This document shows, one piece after another, positions 50,711 through 59,065 of a stretch of DNA of 64,000 bases; position 1 is the first letter of the stretch, and each line of letters opens with the position of its first letter. The notes beneath the pieces are model-generated. The model saw nothing but the letters and a program-made list of their open reading frames with translations. It did no database searches and was not told the origin of the DNA. The stretch is from an uncultured Sedimentitalea sp. (GTDB lineage Bacteria > Pseudomonadota > Alphaproteobacteria > Rhodobacterales > Rhodobacteraceae), in the NCBI GenBank assembly GCA_947504115.1, contig CANNGH010000004.1, positions 310,001-374,000 on the forward strand, written 5' to 3'. The position numbers and the translations under genes were made by a program.

Positions 50711-51313
50711 GGGTATCTCCCTGTTCTGGCCCCGTGACCGGTCGTGTCGGGGGGCGTTTGCAGAGATCAGTGAGCGCAGAGGCGAAAGGGTGGCGGCGAG
50801 GCGCAGGGTGGCGGAAAGGCGGGGCCCTTTGTGCCACCCCTTGTTTTATTGGTTTTTCCTGAGTTTTGCGGGTCAGGTGGGATGAAGCGCCACCGCGCGG
50901 CCCGTGGTCTTGGGGGATGCGGAACGCAGGCCAAAGCCGCAAACGCCTGCGAACACCGGGATTTACAGGTGATTTATCGGCATTGGCGGGCAAAGAGGGG
51001 GTGGCACCCGGCACGGCACCCCTGCCACCCACTGAATTTGTTGGAGATTTACAAAATCGGCGTGGTCCGGGGCATTGTATCCGGGGCTTTTGGCATCGCT
51101 TTGCGCGCGTCAGGGGCCAGTGGTCGCAATCGTTATTTCCGACGACCGCCCCGCCCAGCGCCGGATCGCCAGTAAAACCCAGTAAAACAACGGGTGGCAC
51201 AAAGGGGGCGACCTTTCCGCCACCCTCTGCCTTCCTGCCACCCTGATCCTCATGCTTGCCTTGATAGTACGGTGAAACCACGCCTCATGTCGGATGCAAG
51301 AAGGACAGGACAC
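50711..51313. promoter_or_regulatory. Control region between excisionase-like gene and integrase, copy B
   Basis: About 600 bases without a supported gene. It keeps eight GGGTGGC/GCCACCC motifs and the long inverted repeat seen in copy A (with one mismatch). The preservation of the repeats while surrounding bases differ suggests they are functional. Confidence 0.65.
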
Positions 51314-52579
51314 ATGCCAGAGCGCACAAAGCTGACCGAGAAAGTACTCCGCGAGGCCGTGCCCATCGTTGGGCGCGATTACCAGATTTTCGACACAGAC
51401 GTGCGCGGGTTCGCGGCCTGCATCTATCGCGGCGGCGGGCGGGCTTTCACGATCGACTATCGCCACGCCGGGCGGCAGCGCCGGATGACCTTTGGGCGGT
51501 GGCCGGAATGGCCGGTGTCAGCGGCACGCGAGCGGGCCAGGGAAATCCGCCGCGAGATCGACGCCGGGGCTGACCCGCTGGCCCAGCGCGGGGCGCTGCG
51601 CGAAGCGCCGCGTGTGAATGATCTGATCGAGCGCTATTGCGCCCAGCATCTGCCAAAGCTGGCAGAACGCAATGCCGCCGACCAGCGCGCCTCACTGGCC
51701 AAGCTGGTAGCCCCGGTCTGGGGCCGGAAACTTGTGACGGAAATCACCTCGACCGACGTCGACAAGCTGCTCAACAAGATCGCTGAGGGCCGGGCGCGGC
51801 CGCACAAGGAAAAACCCAACAACCGGGCGCGAAAGCTGCAGCCTGCGAAGCCCACGCCGGTGCGCGCCAACCGGATGGGAGAGGTGTTGCGCAAGATGTT
51901 CACGCTGGCGGTGGAATGGGGCTGGTGCACCGACAACCCCGCCCAGCGCTTTCACCGCCGCATCGAGACGCCGCGAGAGCGGTTCCTGTCCAAGGAGGAA
52001 ATCACCAGCCTCGGCGCCGCACTGGATGCGGCCGAGGACCGGCGTGCCGCCGACATCATCCGGATGTGCATGCTGACCGGCGCGCGGCTGGGCGAGGTGC
52101 GGCAGGCGCGGTTCGAACAGTTCAACCTTGAACATCTGAGCTGGTCGAAACCACCGATGATGACAAAACAGCGCCGTGCGCATCGCGTTCCGATCTCGGA
52201 CGAGACCGCCGCCATCGTGCGCCAGCGCCAGTTGTCGGTGCCAGGCGGTACACCGTGGCTGTTCCCCGGCGATACGCCCGGCCAGCCGGTACAGGAGGTG
52301 CGGCGGTTCTGGGCACAGATCCAGAAACAATGCGCGCTGCAGGATGTGCGCATCCACGACCTGCGCCACACCTTTGCCTCGTTGCTTGTCAGCGGCGGGG
52401 CCTCACTGGAAATGATTGGCAAACTGCTGGGCCACAGCCAGACGCAGACCACGCTGCGCTATGCGCATCTGATGGAGTCGCCCCTGCGCGCCGGTGTCGA
52501 TGCCGTCGCCAGCGCCTTCCGGCCAAAGCCGAGGCTGGTTCACGACGCGGATGAGCCGGGCGACAAAAAGTCAGCCTGA
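51314..52579 (+). CDS. Tyrosine recombinase/integrase, copy B
   Basis: A 421-aa integrase nearly identical to that at 1334. Catalytic Arg (TGARLGEVR), HDLRHTFAS, LLGHSQTQTT and Tyr (LRYAHL) are intact. AAGGACAGGA precedes the chosen ATG. It would act at att2 (57569-57615), which lies 5 kb to its right beyond the cargo. Because both copies appear functional they could mobilise either element, or both together. Confidence 0.95.
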   Translation: MPERTKLTEKVLREAVPIVGRDYQIFDTDVRGFAACIYRGGGRAFTIDYRHAGRQRRMTFGRWPEWPVSAARERAREIRREIDAGADPLAQRGALREAPRVNDLIERYCAQHLPKLAERNAADQRASLAKLVAPVWGRKLVTEITSTDVDKLLNKIAEGRARPHKEKPNNRARKLQPAKPTPVRANRMGEVLRKMFTLAVEWGWCTDNPAQRFHRRIETPRERFLSKEEITSLGAALDAAEDRRAADIIRMCMLTGARLGEVRQARFEQFNLEHLSWSKPPMMTKQRRAHRVPISDETAAIVRQRQLSVPGGTPWLFPGDTPGQPVQEVRRFWAQIQKQCALQDVRIHDLRHTFASLLVSGGASLEMIGKLLGHSQTQTTLRYAHLMESPLRAGVDAVASAFRPKPRLVHDADEPGDKKSA

Positions 52580-52604
52580 CGCGGTCCGGCGCGGATCCGG
52601 ATCA

Positions 52605-53204
52605 TCATGCATCCTCTCGTCGCAGAGCTCTCCAGATCGGTGTGATCCGCCGCCGAATGCTACGGCTGTCGGGCATCTTCCTGCCGCCCGTCTGATCCGC
52701 GAACCAGTCCTGCATCTCGGCCACCAGCTCGGCTTGTGTCGCGGGCAAACCGTGGTCGTAAATGCGCAGCATCAAGGCAACCGTCATCCCCTCCCAGTCA
52801 TAGGATTTTGACGCGCCAGGCCCAGCCGCCACGCGCCGAACCATATCGTTTTCCTCTTCGAAAGCATGAACCTCCTCAGCCAGGATCATCATGTCGGCCA
52901 AACCAACGGAGATGCCTCCAGCGGGATCGGTAATCAGCAGCCAGTCCTGACGGGCCAGAGGCTGGATGCGCCACATGACACCTTCGGAAGGGCCAGTCCC
53001 ACACCGGCGGAATAGAGGGAGTAGTTCCATAGGCGACAGCACGACCTTGCCTGCAATGATCTCCCCGCCACAGCGGACAGCCGGAATCCCGGTCAAAATG
53101 CGAAATCTGCCCGCATCGGCCCAACCGGCAATGTCAGCGATGTTGCAGCCCCAGCGCGCTGAGGCTTCATGTAGGGTGAAAAACACGCGGGGCGGCAGGG
53201 CCAT
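52605..53204 (-). CDS. Conserved element protein (199 aa), copy B
   Basis: Twin of the gene at 2625 with about ten substitutions. The same GAGGAGG ribosome site and HTH-like N-terminus are kept. Function unknown. Confidence 0.75.
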   Translation of the reverse strand: MALPPRVFFTLHEASARWGCNIADIAGWADAGRFRILTGIPAVRCGGEIIAGKVVLSPMELLPLFRRCGTGPSEGVMWRIQPLARQDWLLITDPAGGISVGLADMMILAEEVHAFEEENDMVRRVAAGPGASKSYDWEGMTVALMLRIYDHGLPATQAELVAEMQDWFADQTGGRKMPDSRSIRRRITPIWRALRREDA

Positions 53205-53669
53205 GGCTGAAACCTCCTCAAATGAACCGAGGATGATCTGAGCTCAAACCGCATGCAGCCCGCGCCTTGTCGGCGCAGGGTAAGTGTTCGGGTGGAACGG
53301 CCTGGCGGGCGCTGATGCGCCTCTAGCGGCCGAAATTGTTTTTCCGATAAACCTGTTTTGCTTTTGGTTGAGGACTGCTCTCCCCACACGTTCAACCTGC
53401 ACGGGTGCTCGATTCGGAGCAAGAGGGTCACACGCAGGAATCTGGGGAAAAGCGAAGACCGCCTTTGTGGTAAATCCACAAAGGCGCTGTGGCCGTGCAA
53501 GCGGCTGTTATTTCGGGCGGGACCCGCACCATCGCTCCAACTGCGAGACCCTCGTGTCAGATATGAACAAGTGGTCATTCGCCTCCCAGATGATCATTGG
53601 GTCGATGCTGCACAGCACACCAAGGGCAGCGATGCGCAGGAAACCGCACAGGCTATCCGAGAAACACAA
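53205..53669. other. Conserved spacer and cargo junction, copy B
   Basis: Positions 53205-53522 match copy A; 53523-53669 are unique. No gene supported. The breakpoint near 53522 is where module B diverges from module A. Confidence 0.6.
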
Positions 53670-54368
53670 CTACAAGTCGATTTCTATCGCCAAGCATGAC
53701 GCGTCATCATCCAAGCTTTCACGGGAAAGCTTGTCCTCCAGCGCACGCCAGAACTCGTCGAAATCTGGCGTCGCCGCCGATAGGCTGGCTAACTGCGGGC
53801 GCAACAGCTTGCCATGGAAGCCGTCGCTAGTCAGAAGTACGCGATCACCAACTTCTAACGAGAATGTCGCCTCGTGGAGATCGTATTCGCGCCCTGCAGA
53901 CATCGCCGACAGGAGCACATTGCGTCTTGGGTATCTCCGGGCTTGGTTCTTCGTCAGCACTCCATCGTCAAGCAACTTCTGCACCTCTGTCTGGTCCTTG
54001 GTTCGCGTCATCACGCCACCGCGTCGATAGTGGGTGATGCGTGTGTCCCCGACATGCCCGACATGCGCCTTGTCCCCCTCAATGCACAGCAAGGAGAGCG
54101 TCGTGCTAAGCGACTTCGGGTTGCCGTGCTGCTCAGCGAGTGTTGCCAGTTTTCGAGAGACCCTCGCGAACAGTTCACCCATTGGTTCCGCGGCGGTAAT
54201 TCCCTGAACCTCGTCGAGACCTGCGCGCGCTGCCATGCCGCCGAGCGCAGCAGACCCTACGCCGTCCGCGATACCGCACCATATGGTATCGCCTACTTGG
54301 AAGGGATCAAGAATCACATCTTGGTTCTCACCTTTCGGTCCTGTGATGCTGAGCTTCCTGAATTTCAT
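53670..54368 (-). CDS. PP2C-family protein phosphatase
   Basis: A 232-aa Ser/Thr phosphatase. PP2C motifs are present: GPKGENQDVIL, IWCGIADGVGSAALGG, HVGHVGDTRITHYRRGG, LTSDGFHGKLL and DDDASCLAIEI; the metal-binding Asp residues are conserved. Its ATG overlaps the kinase stop (54365-54368), so kinase and phosphatase are made together, an opposing pair. It is cargo of element B. The target is unknown. Confidence 0.92.
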   Translation of the reverse strand: MKFRKLSITGPKGENQDVILDPFQVGDTIWCGIADGVGSAALGGMAARAGLDEVQGITAAEPMGELFARVSRKLATLAEQHGNPKSLSTTLSLLCIEGDKAHVGHVGDTRITHYRRGGVMTRTKDQTEVQKLLDDGVLTKNQARRYPRRNVLLSAMSAGREYDLHEATFSLEVGDRVLLTSDGFHGKLLRPQLASLSAATPDFDEFWRALEDKLSRESLDDDASCLAIEIDL

Positions 54369-55690
54369 CCTGCACCTTGTTCCAGTAGCTCATGCAAGAT
54401 CGGATGCACCCGATCAGGCAGAACATCGATGGAGCGATGAATGTGCTCCATCCGCTCTGCAAAAGGCATCCCGCTTGCACGCACCTCGATCTTGATCCGC
54501 TCTGCAAGCGCCGGATCACAGTCGTGCCCCGCCATGCGGATAAACTGCCGTTCAACAACCCAGCGGTTGTGGCTTGTGCCCAGTTCTAGCATTGCAAGAG
54601 CGATCTTTGCCTTCAGGCTCAAATCGCCGAACTCGAAAAACACCTCCGCTTTATTCGAGATAACGTCGCAATAGTCGAAGCCGAATACACCGGTGGCCGC
54701 GAAGTCAGCATAGAGTTCACCCAGCCCTTGGAACATGTCAGGAGAACTTTGAAAGATCGAATCTATGTGCTGGAGTGACAACGCACGCATGATGTTGTCA
54801 TTGGAAACGTTCTTGTCTGCGTTTTCGTCGATCAGGTTGAAGGCCCGATCCCATTCCTCGTCAGACAGGCGGTCTTTCGCGTTGAGGATCGCGATAACAT
54901 CTTGCTCTTCGGCCGAGAAAAACTCAACGACGGTGTTGTCCAGTACGTCGAAAAGGTCTTCGCGCAGTGCGGCGATTGAGACGTAGCGCCTGCGGGGCTG
55001 CGCCTTCGTACATTTCTCAACAATTGGCCCAAGTGGGCCAGCGACCGTCAACTCGCCGTGCGGAATACGCCCACCGCCGGAGAAGATATCATGCAGGATC
55101 GCTCCAAAGGAGTAAATGTCGGCCTGGGCTGTCGCCCGCCTAAAGTTGTTCGCGCATTCCGGCGGTCGATACAGAGGCGTGCCGCCAGCCATGTTCGACC
55201 CTGTCAAAGTCGATGTCTGCCCCACGCCAGGCGTCGTAAGGCCGAAGTCGGAAATTGAATAACGCGTTGATCCGTCCGGTTGCGGAAACTTGAGGACGTT
55301 GGCTGGTTTCAGGTCGCGATGGCGAAGGCCAACTTGGTGCAACGCCTCAAGGCCTGCGAGGATATCGAACAGTGGTCGCTTCGGGTCGCCGTCTAGCGTA
55401 TTATCGGCCTCCAAGTCGTCCTTCAGACTTCCGTCGGCGAGAGGCATCACAAACCAGGGCGGGTTATCGGATAGATCGGCATCCAGAATGCGCACGACGT
55501 TCGGATGGTCAACCTGCTGCTGATACCTAACCTCTCGCTCAAAGCGCTTGATCAGCATAGCGTGTTCTTGCTGCTGGAACGCGGCGGGGTTTAGCCGCTT
55601 GAGGGCATAGGCATGATTGTCATCACCCGTGACTCTGTAAACGATACCGAACGCGCCTCTGCCTATCTCTTCGCCTTGGTGATACTGCAT
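54365..55690 (-). CDS. Ser/Thr protein kinase of a kinase-phosphatase module
   Basis: A 441-aa soluble kinase. The domain (residues 1-260) has GRGAFGIVYR, Lys in YALKRL, HRDLKPANVL, SDFGLT and GTPLYRPPE, so it should be active. The C-terminal 180 residues have no recognised domain (DLSLKAKIALAMLELGTSHNRWVVERQFIRMAGH) and no membrane helix or PASTA repeats. Such kinases in defense islands, for example Stk2-type, trigger abortive infection, and a PP2C partner could restrain them. This is inferred from location between integrase and att site. Confidence 0.88.
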   Translation of the reverse strand: MQYHQGEEIGRGAFGIVYRVTGDDNHAYALKRLNPAAFQQQEHAMLIKRFEREVRYQQQVDHPNVVRILDADLSDNPPWFVMPLADGSLKDDLEADNTLDGDPKRPLFDILAGLEALHQVGLRHRDLKPANVLKFPQPDGSTRYSISDFGLTTPGVGQTSTLTGSNMAGGTPLYRPPECANNFRRATAQADIYSFGAILHDIFSGGGRIPHGELTVAGPLGPIVEKCTKAQPRRRYVSIAALREDLFDVLDNTVVEFFSAEEQDVIAILNAKDRLSDEEWDRAFNLIDENADKNVSNDNIMRALSLQHIDSIFQSSPDMFQGLGELYADFAATGVFGFDYCDVISNKAEVFFEFGDLSLKAKIALAMLELGTSHNRWVVERQFIRMAGHDCDPALAERIKIEVRASGMPFAERMEHIHRSIDVLPDRVHPILHELLEQGAG

Positions 55691-55909
55691 AGTCGTCCCA
55701 CGTCCTTGTGTTGCGCGCCGCTCGATCAGACCCCTGACCGCACACTTAATCTACAACTGATGTCAAGGCAGTACCTGCCGACTGCTCCGCCCGCAACTCG
55801 CGCTTTCAATTGGATCACTTTTCCAGCTCATAACAGGAAGGGTATCTACTCTGGGGCCGCAAAATAGCCCAATTTTCCTCGGCCCGGACTTTTTCCGCTA
55901 GGGAAATTC

Positions 55910-57295
55910 AGCGCGAGCTATGCCCAAAAGTTGGTGACGGCGTGATCAGGCGGCGGTTTGAAGTTGCTTGATCCCGTCCTTGAAGGCAATCCCCTGGACG
56001 ATCTCGGGCAGGCGGTTTGCGCCATCGAGTTTCCGCCATCTCGCCTGGGCTGACATCATCAGCCTGAAGGCCATCGCGAGCCCGGTCTTCCGGCTCAGGC
56101 AACCCTTGGTCTTGCCGGTGCGGTGGCGGATGGTGGCGAAGGTGCTCTCGATCGGGTTTGATGTGCGGATGTGTTTCCAGTGCTCGGCCGGAAAGTCATA
56201 GAAGGTGAGCAGCACCTCGCGGTCCTTGACCAGCTTGGCCACCGCCTTGTCGTATTTGACGCCGTAGGTTTGGACGAAGAAGTCGAAGGCGGCCTCGGCA
56301 TCGACCTTTGTCTCGGCCTGCCAGATCTCGTGCAGGTGGCCCTTGGCCTTGGGCTGCACGGATTTCGGCATCGCGTTCAGGACATTGCCGGTCTTGTGGA
56401 CCCAGCAGCGTTGTTCCCGGGTGCTGCCGAACACCTCGCGCAGCGCCGCCCAGAACCCGAGCGCGCCGTCACCGACGGCCAGCTCCGGGGCGCGGGTGAG
56501 GCCGCGGCGCTTCAGATCGATCAGCAGCTCGCGCCAACTCTGCGTGCTCTCGCGATAACCGTCGGTGAGGCCGAGAACCTCCTTGCGGCCCCATTCGTCG
56601 GCCCCGATCACGACCAGAACGCATTGTTTTTCCTCGGCCATGCGCGGCTGGAAGTAGACGCCGTCGGCCCAGATGTAGACGATCCGCCGGGCTCCAAGAT
56701 CGCGGCGCTGCCAGCTCTCATATTCGTCCCACCACGCGGCTTTGAGCCGCGAGATGGTGGTCGACGACAGCCCCGCCGCGTTCGGGCCGAGCAGCGCGGC
56801 CAGCGCTTCCTGGAAATCGCCGCTGGAAATGCCCTTGAGATAGAGCCAGGGCAACAGCTCCTCGACCGACTTCGCCTTGCGCAGATAGGGCGGCAGGATG
56901 GATGACGTGAACCGAACCCTCTCGGCCCCGGCAGCCCGGTCGCGAACCCTGGGCACCTTCACTGGCACCGGGCCGATCCCGGTCATCACCTCGCGCTCCG
57001 GCAGATAGCCGTGGCGCACGAGGCGGGACCGGCCATCTTCGGTCTTGTCATCGGCATGGGTGGAAAGCAGAGTCGTCAGTTCAGCTTCTACGGCTTGCTC
57101 GATCAGGCGACGCGCGCCGGAGCGCAGGATATCCGTCAGCGGGTCGGGCGAAAATCCCGATGGATCAGGCAACGCGGTAATGGTAGTTTTCGTCATGTGG
57201 CATATCCCTTTCTCTCCAGAGAATTGACGGCGTCTGAACACCGCCATGATATGCCGCCCCTCAGGGGCCATCACCAACTTTCAGCTATATCTCAT
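55910..57295 (-). mobile_element. IS256-family insertion sequence
   Basis: Imperfect inverted repeats: AAAGTTGGTGACGG at 55927-55940 and CCATCACCAACTTT at 57268-57281 (one mismatch), with similarity extending a few bases outward. The exact outer ends and target duplication are not certain by eye. It lies between the kinase gene and the att region, so it entered after the cargo. Confidence 0.85.
55946..57196 (-). CDS. IS256 family transposase
   Basis: A 416-aa mutator-type transposase starting MTKTTITALPDPSGFSPDPLTD. The DDE residues lie in RRIVYIWADGVYFQPRM, LAVGDGALGFWAAL and RTSNPIESTFATIRHRT; HKTGNVLNAMPK is the typical C/H-rich marker. The frame is complete. Upstream codons to 57277 are not needed. 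Confidence 0.94.
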   Translation of the reverse strand: MTKTTITALPDPSGFSPDPLTDILRSGARRLIEQAVEAELTTLLSTHADDKTEDGRSRLVRHGYLPEREVMTGIGPVPVKVPRVRDRAAGAERVRFTSSILPPYLRKAKSVEELLPWLYLKGISSGDFQEALAALLGPNAAGLSSTTISRLKAAWWDEYESWQRRDLGARRIVYIWADGVYFQPRMAEEKQCVLVVIGADEWGRKEVLGLTDGYRESTQSWRELLIDLKRRGLTRAPELAVGDGALGFWAALREVFGSTREQRCWVHKTGNVLNAMPKSVQPKAKGHLHEIWQAETKVDAEAAFDFFVQTYGVKYDKAVAKLVKDREVLLTFYDFPAEHWKHIRTSNPIESTFATIRHRTGKTKGCLSRKTGLAMAFRLMMSAQARWRKLDGANRLPEIVQGIAFKDGIKQLQTAA

Positions 57296-57409
57296 TCAGC
57301 GCTGCCCACGAATGACTGATTTGCGGAATCTGCACTGCAGCCCTAGCCGGGCAGGAATGGCGGCTATGCGGCCGAAACCGATTATGATCAGTGCATCATC
57401 GATCAGCTT

Positions 57410-57428
57410 ACATCAACGCCACATCAAC
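57410..57428 (+). promoter_or_regulatory. Arm-type integrase site (left of att2)
   Basis: ACATCAAC-GCC-ACATCAAC, the same paired 8-mers as at 8361 and 8633. Confidence 0.6.
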
Positions 57429-57568
57429 CTGCGACTGCGTGTTTCGCGATGGTTTTGCCGGTAAATCCGTGCGAGCGCTGATGCTTGCAAGGGTGGAAAT
57501 AACGCCCAATCAAAGGCTTGGCAGCTAAGCACCTGTTTTTCATAAGCTATTGGAATCGCCTCGATTTC

Positions 57569-57615
57569 GGCTCATAACCTGAAGGTCGTAGGTTCAAATC
57601 CTACTCCCGCAACCA
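57569..57615 (+). other. att2: 3' portion of initiator tRNA-Met
   Basis: Identical 47-mer to att1, from GGCTCATAACC to CCA. No 5' half of a tRNA is present, so no functional tRNA gene is in the window. Confidence 0.85.
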
Positions 57616-57642
57616 AAATCCGACGCGTTATCAAACGCTTAT

Positions 57643-57664
57643 ACGCTGCCCTCCGGGGCGGCGT
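57643..57664 (+). terminator. Hairpin downstream of att2
   Basis: CGCTGCCC-TCC-GGGGCGGCG followed by TTTGCGTTT; a GC stem with one G-T pair, consistent with a tRNA terminator. Confidence 0.5.
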
Positions 57665-57681
57665 TTGCGTTTCCAGCGCCC

Positions 57682-57700
57682 GTGGAAGCACTGTGGAAGC
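57682..57700 (+). promoter_or_regulatory. Different arm-type repeat right of att2
   Basis: GTGGAAGC-ACT-GTGGAAGC: two identical 8-mers with the same 11-bp period but another sequence. It would suit the integrase of a third, unrelated element using the same tRNA gene. Confidence 0.55.
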
Positions 57701-57718
57701 AAGAGGGGCCGAAGTCCT

Positions 57719-59065
57719 TCATATCGCTTCGTAAAGCGTGCTGCTGTGATGGTCGGGTGCTTCCTGCGCGCTTTCGTTCGCCAAGCAGTCCATGACCAGC
57801 TGACGAAGGGCATCCCTATGGTCTCGCTGTTGGCCGGCCAGGTCTTGAGTGGCCACGATCAGCGTTTCGTCCGCCCCCCTTGTCGCGATGGAGTACCGCC
57901 GGCGGATCGGATCTGGCGGCAGGTCGCCATGATGGGGGTACAGCAGTACGACGTTCGGGCAGTCGTAGAGCCTGCCATATGCCATCAGCTGGTAGACGTC
58001 CGCCTGGCTGACCCCCTGCTTTGGATCGTCGATCCGTGGCGTCATGCGCTTCCACTTTGTGTCGATGATCAGCGCTATCTTCTCGCCCTGCCGGACGATG
58101 AGGTCCGGCCTTGTGCGGAAGCGGCCGGTCTCGCCCTCGTAGAGACAATCCCGATGGCCGCCTTGCGACGACACACGGAAGCCCTTGCCAACAAGAGCGC
58201 GCGACAGGGTCCGTTCGATGTATGCTTCGAACAAAACGTTCATCTCGAAGAGCAGCGCGTGACCGTCGATGGTCCCCGCGCTCGTCTGCTGGTGCCGGTC
58301 CGATAGAAAGAGGCGCGCGAGAGACAGGAGATCTCGCCAACGACGATTGGTGCGGTCCAGGACGATCCGGTCCCAGCGGAGGGCGTTCGGAGGAACGTCG
58401 GCTACGTCGGCGTACACGAAGCTCAGCTCGCGCAGCGCGCGCTGGTTTTCTGGTGCGCCAGTTAGGCGCGACAGCTTGCTGACCGCCGCCCGCATGACCT
58501 GATTCAGAGCGATGTCAGGCGAAAGGGCATCGAAACGGCATGCGAGCCTTTGTGGCGAGACCGCGAGCGTGGAGAACTGCCGTGTCACGTCCAGGCGTCC
58601 CCGAAGCGCAGGCAAGTCGTCTTCGTGTTCGAGGTAGTGGCGCGGCATCCCTTGGCGGACCGCGTCGGTGAGCTTCGCACAGAACAGACGGATCAGAAGT
58701 TCGAGCACGGTCTCGCGCTGCCAGCCGAGCTGCGTCATTGCGCCGGCTTCAATTGGCAGATCGTAGGCTACCGCAAGCATGTGGATGAGGCGCTGCCTGA
58801 GTACCGCATCCGACACCCCGCTCTCGCCGCCCCCCTCGATCTTTGGGAGAATCTCCAGTTGGCAGCCGGGGGTGGCTATGACGCCGACGACGCCACGTGC
58901 GCGGAGTCCCTTTCGCCCGTGTTCCAGAACACCCTCACCCCCGCGCCCGGAAAAGGTCGATGCCCTCGCAACCGCGGCAAGCCGGTCACCTTGCGTCTCC
59001 GGAATCTCGGTGTCGCCGGACCCGTAGCCGATGCGCTCCCACTCGCGGATCGTGCGGCGGATCAT
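57719..59065 (-). CDS. mcrC: McrC-family nuclease subunit
   Basis: A 448-aa protein with the McrC fold: GVVGVIATPGCQLEILPKI near the N-terminus, the middle region (RGRLDVTRQFSTLAVSPQRLACRFDALSPDIALNQV) and the PD-(D/E)xK nuclease at FRTRPDLIVRQGEKIALIIDTKWKRM. With McrB it forms a GTP-dependent endonuclease against modified DNA. Its ATG overlaps the McrB stop by 4 bases. It ends about 100 bases from att2, immediately beyond the terminator and arm repeat. Confidence 0.93.
   Translation of the reverse strand: MIRRTIREWERIGYGSGDTEIPETQGDRLAAVARASTFSGRGGEGVLEHGRKGLRARGVVGVIATPGCQLEILPKIEGGGESGVSDAVLRQRLIHMLAVAYDLPIEAGAMTQLGWQRETVLELLIRLFCAKLTDAVRQGMPRHYLEHEDDLPALRGRLDVTRQFSTLAVSPQRLACRFDALSPDIALNQVMRAAVSKLSRLTGAPENQRALRELSFVYADVADVPPNALRWDRIVLDRTNRRWRDLLSLARLFLSDRHQQTSAGTIDGHALLFEMNVLFEAYIERTLSRALVGKGFRVSSQGGHRDCLYEGETGRFRTRPDLIVRQGEKIALIIDTKWKRMTPRIDDPKQGVSQADVYQLMAYGRLYDCPNVVLLYPHHGDLPPDPIRRRYSIATRGADETLIVATQDLAGQQRDHRDALRQLVMDCLANESAQEAPDHHSSTLYEAI

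Larger units (their letters stand above)
49959..53522. repeat. Long direct repeat, copy B (integration module)
   Basis: Same gene order and nearly the same sequence as 1-3544. Similarity ends at TTATTTCGGGCGGGA near 53522, after which the PP2C-kinase cargo begins. The true left limit cannot be set because copy A is cut at the window edge. Confidence 0.93.
57378..57615. repeat. att-region direct repeat, copy 2
   Basis: Matches 8331-8566 and ends in the same tRNA-fMet 3' part. Differences are scattered single bases. It marks the integrase-side boundary of element B. Confidence 0.88.

Noticed and set aside
53284-54030. 248-aa plus-strand ORF over the cargo junction
   Set aside because: It is a shadow of the PP2C gene and the conserved spacer; Ser/Arg-rich without any domain.
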